Source: Blastomyces gilchristii SLH14081
Taxonomy: Eukaryota; Ascomycota; Eurotiomycetes; Onygenales; Ajellomycetaceae
Direction: 5' to 3'
Assembly (NCBI RefSeq): GCF_000003855.2
Contig: NW_003101676.1
Span: forward strand, 1,845,007 to 1,909,006
Length of the DNA: 64,000 bases
Shown here in pieces: positions 23,439-33,226 of the stretch; position 1 is the stretch's first letter; the number at the start of each line of letters is the position of its first letter. A program made the position numbers and the translations under genes. The notes below the pieces were generated by a model. The model was not told the DNA's origin, searched no databases, and saw only the letters and a program-made list of their open reading frames with translations.

Positions 23439-24206
23439 ATGCATTCACAAGCACATCCAACAACCATGCCACCTCCAACTGCTCCGACGAGGTCCCCTCC
23501 TCCACCGCCATACTCCTCCGTAGCACCGACACAACCAATCCCCTCCCTCCCTTCAGACGCAAAAACCACACCCCGAAGACCCCCCAAACCCACCCACTCC
23601 CACTCCAACCCCCTCCCCCTCCCCAACGCCAAACACACCCACCGCTCCCGCCCCCGCCACAACAGCACCTACGTGCCCCCCGACGTCATCGACTACCTTG
23701 ACAACATCACCCCCTTCCACTACCACCACGAAGGCCCCTACGACGCCGCCAGCCCCTACAGAAACAGATCCTGCCACAGCTACAACCCTATCGATGCCCT
23801 CAAGTCGTCCAACGAGGAGGCGCTGAAGGCCACCCCGCCGGGCAAGATCGCGGACTGCATCTGGCATGCCAGGCCGCTGGATGGGGTTGCGTTTTACCCA
23901 CCGGGCTCGACGGATCCGGAGGGCAACACGTATGACTATGAGGAAGGGTGGAATATGATGACGGAGGATAGTGGGGATTTTAGGAGGTGGCCGGGGATGG
24001 TATGATTGATGCCCTCCCTCCCCCGATTTTTATTTTTATTTATTTTTATTTAGGGTATTTGAAGTTTTACTAACTGCGCTCTCTCCTGCGGGCATTGGTA
24101 GAAATTCCGCGATGAGGATTTCAAGAATGACCCTGCGTACATGGGACTGTTGAATGGCCCAAGTTGGTCATTTCCTAGCCTATTTCGTCGTCGTCGTCGT
24201 TCTTAA
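23439..24206 (+). CDS. Pal1 family cell-morphology protein (two exons)
   Basis: Exons 23439-23999 and 24102-24206 give a 221-residue protein. The first 75 residues are Pro/Ser/Thr-rich and probably disordered. The Pal1-type core follows: DVIDYLDN (82-89), HHEGPYDAA (96-104), NEEALKATP (125-133), RPLDGVAFYPPG (145-156), YDYEEGWNMM (165-174), RRWPGM (182-187). Exon 2 continues the family pattern with KFRDEDFKNDP and ends in a poly-Arg tail RRRRRS. Fission yeast Pal1 is a membrane-associated protein at growth sites that helps cylindrical shape; that role is inferred here from the family only. I chose the ATG at 23439; 23466 is an alternative, and an upstream exon cannot be excluded. G+C content and the intact frame contrast with everything around it. 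It is the only gene here that I judge functional. Confidence 0.8.
24000..24101 (+). other. Spliceosomal intron of the Pal1-like gene (102 bp)
   Basis: Donor GTATGA at 24000, perfect branch motif TACTAAC at 24068-24074, acceptor TAG at 24099-24101. Removing it keeps the frame and joins RRWPGM to KFRDEDFKNDP, as in the protein family. Without splicing, the frame stops after two bases of the intron codon pair (GTA TGA). Confidence 0.88.
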
Positions 24207-25094
24207 AAAAGACTACTACTCTACTAACGTCGGGCTGGGTTCCTTCTCCTGCTTCGTACACGCTACATTTTATTTACTTTTATATATTCTTTTTTTCTTT
24301 TTTCTTCTTAACTGGCAGTATGTAGCCTTCATTAGCCAGGATGGCATGGGTATGGAAATTAAGATGACTTACATTTTGGCGTCGTTAAATTGGGGGTGGG
24401 TGGAATTACAATTTTCGGGCGAACAATCGGAAGTGCAGGGTTAGTTATGCGTGTGCATATTGTGTTCGTACTGTTTTGACGTCTCAGGATTGTTCATTTT
24501 GCTGGACCATTGGTTAAAATATTGGGATTGTACATGTAGTTAGTCTACATTATTGGGGTGTTTACAGGAAAGAAAAAAGAAAAAGTCTGTATTGCATCAT
24601 ACGACTGGAGTTAATAGGTTTTATATTTGAAGCAAAATATATGATGAAAACCCTGGTCATTAAAGGTGGAGAATTTCCTTTTTGAGGGTCTTGACACTAC
24701 GCAGTAATACAGCTCTCTGATTAGTGCAGAGTTAAGCAAAGCACAATCCTGTAACACGTACAACTATTATCTGTAGAATAGTTGAAATAGAGAGATAGAT
24801 CATCATAACAACAAACATCAAATGCTTGCTTACACTCACTTTGCTGCTTGTGGAGCTCTCTATCACTTCCACTCTCTAATCCCTCTATCATCATCACTGC
24901 CTCTACTGCCCTGCAGCTCTCTCTATCACTTTCACTCTCTACTTCTACCTCCCTCTTACCACCTCTATCACCTCTTTCACTGTCTACCCTCTCTAGCACC
25001 GCTAACCTCTACCATCTCTATCACTCTCTTCTTCTACCACTCTCTTTCACTCTCTATCATCTCTATCATCATCATCACCAGATTAATCAGAGCT
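24207..25094. other. 3' flank of the Pal1-like gene
   Basis: No gene is recognised. It contains T-rich stretches near 24290-24310 and, from about 24840 to 25080, a strongly pyrimidine-rich tract. The open frame across 24154-24444 overlaps exon 2 in another frame and has no family features. Confidence 0.6.
24840..25080. repeat. Imperfect pyrimidine-rich minisatellite
   Basis: Repeated variants of CTCTATCACTCTCT, TCTACC and TCATCATC on the plus strand; almost no G. The frames open across it on both strands are low-complexity artefacts. Confidence 0.85.
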
Positions 25095-25102
25095 GTACAG
25101 AC

Positions 25103-25608
25103 TAGACTGACCGTGTGACCGTGTCTGAGACCAGGACCAGATTTTTTGATAGTTTCATTACCAATTCAACTGATCCCATTACACAGTTTTAACATTAGAT
25201 AGTAGTTTCATACTGTTTCAGTAAGACTTACTGTCTACTCTTATCACATTTTTCAAATGAGATCATGATTTCTACTTCTCAATTTAAATTATTTTTATTA
25301 CTTTAAATAACTTTAAATCTCATTTAAGTATTATTAAAAAGCATTACTTTTTAAAAAATTAAAAATAATCTAAAAGAAACCTTAAAATGTCTAAAAATAG
25401 TAACTTTATATCAAGAATGAGACTAAATGAGATTAAATGAAATCACTTTCTTATTTTTTTCAAGTCATGATTTCATTTTAAGATCTGATATATAGTCACT
25501 TTGCATGTTTTTTTAATAACTAGTCTCAGTGGAATTCACATCAAGAAATATATGAGATCAGATTAAATGAGATCAAACTTGAAATTCATAGTTTCAGCAG
25601 CCAGTCTA
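25103..25608 (+). mobile_element. hAT-like MITE, copy C3 (506 bp)
   Basis: TAGACTGACCG ... CAGCCAGTCTA with exact 8-bp TSD GTACAGAC at 25095-25102 and 25609-25616. Inserted in single-copy DNA rather than in another transposon. Moderately mutated. Confidence 0.94.
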
Positions 25609-25616
25609 GTACAGAC

Positions 25617-26953
25617 TGAAGAGCAAATCATATATTTATATAATAGTAGCTGTTTAAGTGACATTACTCAGTTCAATTACTTGACCTATATATAATCTTA
25701 TATAGAATATAATAACATAGCTAGTCTAACTCTTAATAAAAGAAATCAACCATCTTACAATTTGATAAAATATATATGATATTATATGAGATTACATTTG
25801 CAGCGTACGCCAATTGCAGCGTACGCCAACCGTGTATAGTACGTGTAAAATGGTAACTCTTGTCTCTTTCTTCTAAGATGGAGATGGGCGGGTGCCTCTA
25901 TATATATATATAAGTACATGCTTGTCTGTTTATCATGGTTGACTTAGCAGAAGAAGGAAGAAGTGGAAGCTCTGAGAAGTAGCATGAGTGAATGTGCTTT
26001 CAGATAGGGGAATAAGAATGGAGCAGAAGAAGAAAGAAGCGGAAGCCCTGAGAAGTAGCAAGGGTGGACGCCACAGTCCCCCTGTCTGAAAAGAGGCGGT
26101 CGCGGGGAATGAAAATGAGGTGGCAGGATGAAAAATGAGGTTGAAAGAAAGTGATAGAAACGACTAAATGCCGCGGGCGCTAAACCTAATAAGGAATGAG
26201 AGAGCTAGCGCTAGGCCTTTTTCAGATGTGGGTTAATATCATTCATGTGGGCGGGGAAAAGAAGTGAGCGGGTAAAAGAAGGGGTTGGAAGAATGAGGCA
26301 ATAGAACAATGAAAACAATGAATATGAAGGGGATAAAGGGTTGGGACAACAAGGCGATAGAAGCCCAAGCGGATGTCATAGAGATTCTATTTCGTTTGTC
26401 TCCTCTTCTGCCTTTTTCTTGTCGCTCACATCAAGAAGAGCATTACACTTTGCCTGACTTAACAACCGGAATAATCTTTTCAACACCTTTCTTGTGTCAC
26501 CTTTGTCAAGTTTATTGATCTGAGTCATCTGACTGATTGCTTCTCTCACATCTGATGTTCTGAACACTTTCTTTGAGCTCATTGCTACAATTTCTCTATA
26601 TTTCAATGAAAATTTAATTTTATCATATAATAATGAGAATGGTCAAGAAAAGATAAGAAAAAAAAGAGAAGAGAAACAGAAAAAAAAGAGAAAAGAAACA
26701 GAAGAAAAAGAGAGAGATAACTGATTACATTATATACTTACAGATTATTCACTCACATCACTTTTAATCTTCTGACAGAAGATTTTCATCTTCAATCTTA
26801 CTTCTGCTTACTTAACAGTCTTTTTATTACTCTCAATTTTCTTATTCTCTTTCATCTATATACACTCTTTATTTTATATTTCTTTATCTTTCATCTGTTT
26901 ATTCATTCTTATAACTTTAGCATGTATATTTTCTTATTTTATAAAAAGATAAG
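25617..26953. other. Single-copy stretch with short duplications
   Basis: AT-rich to about 25790, then G+C-richer to about 26600, then purine-rich AT DNA to the next LTR. Two local duplications are seen: GCAGCGTACGCCAA at 25800-25813 and 25816-25829, and a unit of about 44 bp (GCAGAAGAAGGAAGAAG..GAAGCYCTGAGAAGTAGCA) at 25947-25990 and 26023-26066. Apart from the small minus-strand frame 26376-26582, no gene is recognised. Confidence 0.6.
26376..26582 (-). CDS. Small hypothetical frame, unrecognised
   Basis: A minus-strand frame whose first ATG begins MSSKKVFRTSDVREAISQ and continues KLDKGDTRKVLKRLFRLL to a terminal stop, 68 codons. The frame stays open upstream of this ATG (LKYREIVA), so it may be the last exon of a longer decayed gene. 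The predicted peptide is charged and helical. No family is recognised and no splice site was identified. It may be spurious. Confidence 0.25.
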   Translation of the reverse strand: MSSKKVFRTSDVREAISQMTQINKLDKGDTRKVLKRLFRLLSQAKCNALLDVSDKKKAEEETNEIESL

Positions 26954-27233
26954 TGTGGTGAGCTACGCTCAATTAATTATATAGACTATTTTATTACACT
27001 TCATAGATTTCTGCTAAAAGCTTCAATTCTTAATTATCAATTAATTCTCAGTCTGAAAGCTTTAATAAAGAGTTTCTATTCTCTCTCTCTGAAGCTTTAT
27101 CTTATATATGTATAAATATTCACTTTAATCACTGATTTCTGTACTTTCTCTTTTTTCCTTCTCTAATGTTTTTTACTTTTATTTTATAAGATTCATATCT
27201 TAATACTGATCTATTCAGTGTAGATCTCTTACA
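26954..27233 (+). repeat. 5' LTR of gypsy A5 (280 bp)
   Basis: TGTGGTGAGCTACGCTC ... GATCTCTTACA. Lacks the tandem unit seen in the A1 and A3 LTRs. Confidence 0.88.
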
Positions 27234-27386
27234 CTTGAAAAATATTCATTATCTTCTCATTACAAATAATTACTTATTAAGAAGATATTTAAACATATAA
27301 TAATATATAAGAAATATAGAAATGAATAATTAGTTAAGCAGACACTGAGTTCTCAGATAGAAGCTTACTTATCAGTCACTCTGACT

Positions 27387-28406
27387 TAGACTGACTATGT
27401 AACTATGTCTGAGATCAGAATCAGAATTTTTAATAGTCTTATTATTAATTTGACTGATCTTATTACACAGTTTTAACATTAAATAGTAGTCTCATACTGT
27501 TTCAGTAAAACTTACTATCTACTCTTATCACATTTTTCAAATGAGATCATGATTTTCACTTCTCAATTTAAATTATTTTTATTGCTTTAAATGACTTTAA
27601 ATCTCATTTAAGTGTTATCAAAAAGTATTACTTTTTAAAAAATTAAAAATAGTCTAAAAAAAACCTTAAAATGTCTAAAAATAGTAACTTTATGCTAAGA
27701 ATGAAAGTAAATGAGATCAAATAGAATCACTTTCTTATTTTTTCTAAGTCATAGTCTCATTTTGAGATCTGATATATAGTCACTTTACATGTTTTTTTAA
27801 TAACTAGTCTCAGCGGGATTCATATCAAGAAATGTATAAGTAGACTGACCGTGTGACCGTGTCTGAGACCAGAATCAGATTTTTTAATAGTCTTATTATC
27901 AATTCAACTGATCTCATTACATGGTTTTAACATTAGATAGTAGTCTCATACTGTCTCAGTGAGACTTACTGTCTACTCTTATTATATTTTTCAAATGAGA
28001 TCATGATTTCCACTTCTCAATTTAAATTATTTTTATTACTTTAAATGACTTTAAATCTTATTTAAGTGTTATCAAAAAGTGCTACTTTTTAAAAAATTAA
28101 AAATAGTCTAGAAAAAAACCTTAAAATGTCTAAAAAAGTAACTTTATATCAAGAATGAAATTAAATGAAATCAAATAAAACTACTTTCTTATTTTTTTCA
28201 AGTAATAGTTTCATTTTAAGATCTGATATATAGTTACTTAACATGTTTTTTTAATGACTAGTCTTAGCGGGATTCATGCCAAGAAATGTATGAAATCAGA
28301 TCAAATGAAATCAAATATGAAATTCATAATCTTAACAGTCAGTCTATGTATGAAATTAGATTAAATGAGATTAAATATGAAATTCATGATCTCAGCAGCG
28401 AGTCTA
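27387..28406 (+). mobile_element. hAT-like MITE, copy C4, split by C5
   Basis: Outer MITE; 506 bp once C5 and one 8-bp duplication are removed. Exact 8-bp TSD CTCTGACT at 27379-27386 and 28407-28414. Strongly mutated. Inserted in the leader of gypsy A5. Confidence 0.92.
27841..28346 (+). mobile_element. hAT-like MITE, copy C5, inside C4 (506 bp)
   Basis: TAGACTGACCG ... CAGTCAGTCTA, with TSD TGTATAAG (27833-27840) and TGTATGAA (28347-28354), which differ by transitions. Self-insertion near the 3' end of another copy of the same family. Confidence 0.92.
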
Positions 28407-29141
28407 CTCTGACTCTGTAATAAGATCTTATAAAGAGAATATCAGTGAAAGATCTGAGAGTTCTAATATTTTAGATATATAAAATATTTATATAAGTATA
28501 CTTCATCTGAAAAACTCTCAAATGCAGATATTATATATTTAATAAATAATATAGCTATGTCTATCAATAATATAAGAGAACTCTTAAATATAAGAATAGA
28601 CATAGTGTTACAGTGACTTTAAGTAATGTTAAAATTACAATAATAATAAATAGCTAATATATATGCAACTTAATAATATTAATATAAAGAAATTCAATAA
28701 TTATCTTAATAAGAAATCTCTGTACAGATAATTTCAACACTGACTGAATCAGATATAACTATAATGTAAATACTAAAGAAATATTTAAATACTTCTGTAT
28801 AGTTTAATACTTCTGATCTCACTCTCTATCTATTATAAAGATTAGACATGCTTGTGAAACTAAGTGTAGATAAAGATATTATCAGTTCATTAACTAATTT
28901 GAATTAATATATTAATAATCAATTGAAAGATTATATAAAACAGAAGTTTCATTTATAAATGAAAATATATAAATCAGTGATATATACATCTGATAATATT
29001 ACTAAATATTTTAATATTTTGTTCAGAAACACTGCTTTATTATTATTATTATTATTATTATTATTCTTTCATTATACTTATATACAAGTAAAGCTTATGA
29101 TGAGTTCTTATGTAATGTTAAATACAGACTAAGTATTGATT

Positions 29142-29308
29142 TGTGATTCAAAGATTACTTGAGTCAGTGTATAATTACAGATGTACACTGACTTCTTATA
29201 TACTATACACTAAATTAATTAATGGCTGCTATGACTTCTTTACATTTGTAAGCAAGTTCAGAAGTAGCTATGTTATCATTCAGCAATTATACATTCTTCT
29301 GAACTATA
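29142..29308 (-). repeat. 3' LTR of gypsy B2 (167 bp)
   Basis: TGTGATTCAAAGATTAC ... GAACTATA. A heavily mutated partner of 38131-38297: the two differ almost only by C-to-T and G-to-A in this copy. Confidence 0.93.
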
Positions 29309-29684
29309 TTCTTTCTCATCAGATTCAGTCACACTTATATAATCATAATATATACTCTAGCTTCATGCGGATTAGCATGTCACTAGTGTTTACAATTATG
29401 TAATCTATTTCTAATTCAGCTAGTGTTCTGTGTACACTCTTACAAAGAAACTTTCACTATATTATATTACTCATTCACTAACTTTTTCTATTCTTTAATT
29501 ATCTTCTTCATTATTATCATTATTGAATATTATTATCTCATTCAAGATTTCTGTCTCTTCTCTCATTAAACATCTTCTATCTGTTATTTATCTATCACAT
29601 TATACATGTTCCTGGCAATGATCTCTCATTTTCATAATAAGTATTCTCATAGTGCTCATATCAGGCAGTTTGTTAGCAGTAAGT

Positions 29685-30059
29685 TATTATTATTATTATT
29701 ATTATTCTTTCATTATACTTATATGCAAGCGGAGCTTATGATGAGTTCTTGCGTGATGTTAAATACAGGTCAAGTGTTGGTTATACAGGAGGAAATACAG
29801 GTGTTGAGACCACACCAAGATAACAAGAACATAGGAAAATACAAAGAAGTGACAATTAGATACATGCGATAATAACTTCCCAGCCCAGGAACATAGAGCG
29901 ATTCATTGAAGCGATTTGTACACCTCTGTATTTATTAGGAACCTGAGGTGCTTGAGTTCCGGATTTAATGTATCCCCTGCGGGTTTCGAACCCACGCGCC
30001 TTGGTTTCCCACGCCAAGGCGCTACCAGGTGGCCGCATTAACCATTCGGCCACCGGGGC
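29685..30059 (-). mobile_element. tRNA-headed SINE, copy SINE1 (375 bp, intact)
   Basis: Minus-strand SINE flanked by exact 13-bp TSD GTTAGCAGTAAGT (29672-29684 and 30060-30072). The 5' end is tRNA-like: A box TGGCCGAATGG near the start and B box GGTTCGAAACCC (complement of 29982-29993), with a long variable region as in Ser/Leu tRNAs. A tail of (AAT)n ends the element. Almost unmutated. Inserted in the 3' region of gypsy B2. Pol III transcription and LINE-driven mobility are inferred from the structure. Confidence 0.93.
29971..30059 (-). other. tRNA-like head of SINE1
   Basis: Starts GCCCCGGTGGCCGAATGG on the minus strand and ends after the T-arm-like CGTGGGTTCGAAACCCGC. The acceptor stem is imperfect and the sequence continues straight into the SINE body, so this is a SINE promoter region and not a working tRNA gene. 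Confidence 0.85.
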
Positions 30060-30357
30060 GTTAGCAGTAAGTGTAACACATTGTGAAATGTGATCAGAAC
30101 TTATTTTCTTCTAACTATTATCAGAATATATTATTATGAATGATATATCTGATTCATCTTCTTATACACTTTCAATCTTCTTTTTCTAGTAGGTATCTGA
30201 TCATGTTTTACATGAATGCAGATGCTGATATTTTGTTTTAATTTGTGTAGAATCTTTATATATTAACAGATTCATATCTGCTAATAATAGTGAACATCTC
30301 AATGTTGAATTATTAATCAAAAACTTGAAGAACATAATAATAAAGAAATTGTCTGTG

Positions 30358-30552
30358 TCATGTATAACTGAGTCTTCTGTATTCTTTTCTACTTTCTCTG
30401 TTTCTTTCTCTGCTGCTCTCTCTCAATCTCTTACACCTGTCTCTGTGTCTGATTCTCCTGCTTCTGCTATCTCTGTTCCTGTAATTCTTACTTCTGCTAC
30501 TTCTGCTCTCTCTGCTTCTGCTGTCTCTGCTTTCATTATTAGCTCTTCTCAT
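30358..30552 (-). other. Short Arg/Ser-rich sense frame in gypsy B2
   Basis: 64-codon frame from an ATG complementary to 30550-30552, in element sense. Arg/Ser/Glu-rich (SRESRSSRSKNY). Counterpart of 4919-5122 in B1. Purine-rich codons make chance openness likely. Confidence 0.35.
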
Positions 30553-31000
30553 TTCAAGAAGATATTGTATAGACTTAATAAATCATATTTCTTAGTATAT
30601 ACACTACTCCTCTTCTTATCAATCTCTAAAACAGTTTATTGTATAAAGACTGTGTATAACATAACTATCTAAAGCTCAGTTGCAGACACTGATTATTACA
30701 TTCATTTTAAATATTTATAATAAGATAATTATTTATTCATATCAGAGAATCATCTCTCTTCTCAACAGTATTAAGATTATAAGTCTTTTCTTTTTTCATC
30801 TTTTCTTTCTGATACTGATTATCTTATTCTTAGAAGAAATTATTATGAGTTTTATTATATATAAAGTTATAATATTCATGAATATCAAGAAACTTTTTAC
30901 AATTATTAAATTTAATATTGTGAGTATATCTGCTCTAATAAATATCTTCAAAATAATTAATCTATATCAGTCTATTCTCTAATATTTATCATCTGACTTC

Positions 31001-31273
31001 ATGATGCAGATGAAGAATATCTATGTTTTTAGAAACAGAAATATGAATGTTGTACTCTTTTACATCTGCAGGTATGAGACTTGTATATCTTGTCTGAAAT
31101 GTTATTATAAGAATGAGCTGTTCACATGCTGCATTCTGCTTCCTGTATTCTCTCATGTCTCTCTCTTTCTGAGAAGTCTTATGTGTGTTGTATTTATACA
31201 TACAACTCTAAGATCAGCAGGTATTTGTTCAGTAACTATTCTCATCTCTGATTTTGCAGTTTTTATATATTAA
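31001..31273 (+). pseudogene. Antisense Cys-rich frame in gypsy B2
   Basis: 90 codons from ATG, on the strand opposite to pol. Clustered cysteines: YICRYETCISCLKCYY and FTCC. The counterpart in B1 (4470-4216) shares the start MMQMK.IYVFRNRN and the Cys cluster, but the two diverge in frame near 31160, where a CT-rich run differs in length. In B2 the other frame carries on with CCIYTYNSKISR, matching B1, so at least one copy is frameshifted. No family is recognised. Confidence 0.4.
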
Positions 31274-31294
31274 TAATGATTCTTAGTTGCTCTG

Positions 31295-31711
31295 ATGCCA
31301 GAGATCATTCTAATCAAAGATAATCACACTGCTGAGACTACTCTCTTCTATTCTCAAGCTTCTCTCATCACTTTCTCTTCCTCTTCTGCAGAGAAGGTTG
31401 TGTGTACACTGAATTATAAGCATTCAACTTCAGATAACTCCTGCTGTTATTCATCTAATTCTGTGTTCTCTTCTTCTTTCATTTCTTCAGTCTCTGCTCT
31501 TCCTGCCTTGACTTCTGACTCTGCAGGTTCTGTGCTCTTTCTCAATTTTTCTACACATACATATACACATTTCTATATTGACATTCCAGTCAATCTTGTG
31601 ATCAATGACATTAATGTCATACACAGAGCAGTAGAGGAATCAGAGACATGTGTAGTGTTATTGCAAGAGCAGCTTACAGCTCTTGAATCTCTTACAGATC
31701 TCAAGTTTTAA
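31295..31711 (+). CDS. 138-codon antisense frame in gypsy B2
   Basis: The longest ATG-started frame in the non-pol region, uninterrupted, antisense to pol. It is Ser/Thr-rich in the middle, then has a compact segment with FYIDIPVNLVINDINV followed by a helix-prone stretch (RAVEESETCVVLLQEQLTALESL). B1 carries a shorter, more mutated version (4079-3801). It may be the second part of the same antisense gene as 31001-31273. No known domain is recognised. Being open over 138 codons in a mutated element is notable, but Ser-rich codon composition may explain it. Confidence 0.4.
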   Translation: MPEIILIKDNHTAETTLFYSQASLITFSSSSAEKVVCTLNYKHSTSDNSCCYSSNSVFSSSFISSVSALPALTSDSAGSVLFLNFSTHTYTHFYIDIPVNLVINDINVIHRAVEESETCVVLLQEQLTALESLTDLKF

Positions 31712-32679
31712 GATTTCCTTTGTTTTTAATGTTTTTCAGATGATGTGATATTGAAAATAGATTAAATATGTAATGTATGAAAATGAATGAGATGTGTATA
31801 ATTACATTTGTCTTTTACAGTTAACTCTTATAGTTGATGATCAATTCATTATCTCTTCTCTTTTCTTATGCTTTTTCTTTGTCTGCTAGTCACTACTCTT
31901 ACACAATCTCTATATAGTACAGCATTTAGTGACTAGATTCAGCAGCTTTCATCTCTTGTGATTCTGTCTTATGCATTATACTGTCTTCCTTCACCTGCTC
32001 AGACTACTACAGTGAACAGCTTATTAAAACTAACCTCACTCAATCTCTGAGCATTCTCAGAGATTGAGATGACTTAGTCTCACATATCTGCAGATGTTTC
32101 AGATGCTTCATTCTCTGTTATCTCTGTAATTAAACTGATGTAAACAGTTAAATTCAACTCTGAATTTCTTTTTCTTCTGTGATCTGACTCATGTATAAGT
32201 CTGCTGCTCTGAGACTGCTCTTTACTGTGTTACATTCACTGTCTGCAGCATGTTATTGTACAACTGACTACAGTCTCATCACTTATTGAAGTGTGATATT
32301 TATCTGATTTCTTCATTTCTTTTCATTCTTTTCTTATAATTATGAAAAGATCAGAATAAGTGAGATCATCTGATTCATAAGTGTCTATGATTTCTCTTAC
32401 TTTGTGAGACTTTTCAATTGTAAGTCTCTTCTTTTTCAATACTAATGATAATGCTGTGAATGATTATAATTCACTCAGGTCTTATATCTTTACTTTCATA
32501 AGATATGAATCATTTATTAAGTTGTATAAGATCTGTTCCTCTGATTCTTTCAATGCATATATTCTCAGAGAATGTGATTTGAGTATTTTATATAACTCAA
32601 ACTATCTAGGTTGAAACTTCTCAGAACTCTCATTGTGTATAAGAACTTATATTCTCATCTTGAGACTTGATTTCTTAAC

Positions 32680-33185
32680 TAGACTGGCCGCCGGGACCAT
32701 GAATTTCACGTTTGGTCCCATTTGGTCTGGTTCCATACATTTCTTGGCGTGAATCCCGCTGGGACTGGCTATTAAAAAAACATGTAAAGTGACTATATAT
32801 CAGATCTTAAAATGGAACCATGACTTGAAAAAAATGAGAAAGTGGTCCCATTTAGTCCCATTTAGTCCCATTCTTGGCATAAAGTTACTACTTTTAGACA
32901 TTTTAAGGTTTTTTTTAGACTATTTTTAATTTTTTAAAATGTAACGCTTTTTGGTAATGCTCAAATGAGATTTAAAGTCATTTAAAGCAATAAAAATAAT
33001 TTAAATTGAGAAGTGGAAATCATGGTCCCATTTGGAAAATGTGACAAGAGTAGACAGTAAGTCTCACTGGGACAGTATGGGACTACTATCTAATGTTAAA
33101 ACCGTGTAATGGGATCAGTCGAATTGGTAATGGGACTATCAAAAAATCTGGTCCTGGTCTCAGACACGGTCACACGGTCAGTCTA
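32680..33185 (-). mobile_element. hAT-like MITE, copy C6 (506 bp)
   Basis: Minus orientation: TAGACTGGCCG ... CGGTCAGTCTA on the plus strand. Exact 8-bp TSD TTCTTAAC at 32672-32679 and 33186-33193. With C2 the least mutated copy. Inserted downstream of the integrase of gypsy B2. Confidence 0.95.
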
Positions 33186-33226
33186 TTCTTAACTAGTGAG
33201 TCTTATATTCTTTTCAATTGAATTGC

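Noticed and set aside
23405..23867. Other open frames on both strands over the first exon of the Pal1-like gene
   Set aside because: Pro/Ser-rich or Val/Gly-rich shadows of the C-rich exon, with no family features.
24822..25118. Ser/Leu-rich open frames in the pyrimidine tract
   Set aside because: Simple-sequence artefacts; all frames of a CT-rich repeat are open and low in complexity.
29037..29063. Trinucleotide microsatellites (ATT)n at several places
   Set aside because: They are the 3' tails of SINE and LINE insertions, next to TSDs, and not independent repeats.
29856..30053. Minus-strand 65-codon frame over SINE1
   Set aside because: It is the SINE body and head translated by chance.
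29971..30059. Functional tRNA gene on the minus strand (A and B boxes present)
   Set aside because: The acceptor stem is imperfect, the sequence runs into a body with an (AAT)n tail, and the whole is enclosed by a 13-bp TSD; a second copy is at 38490-38577. It is a SINE head.
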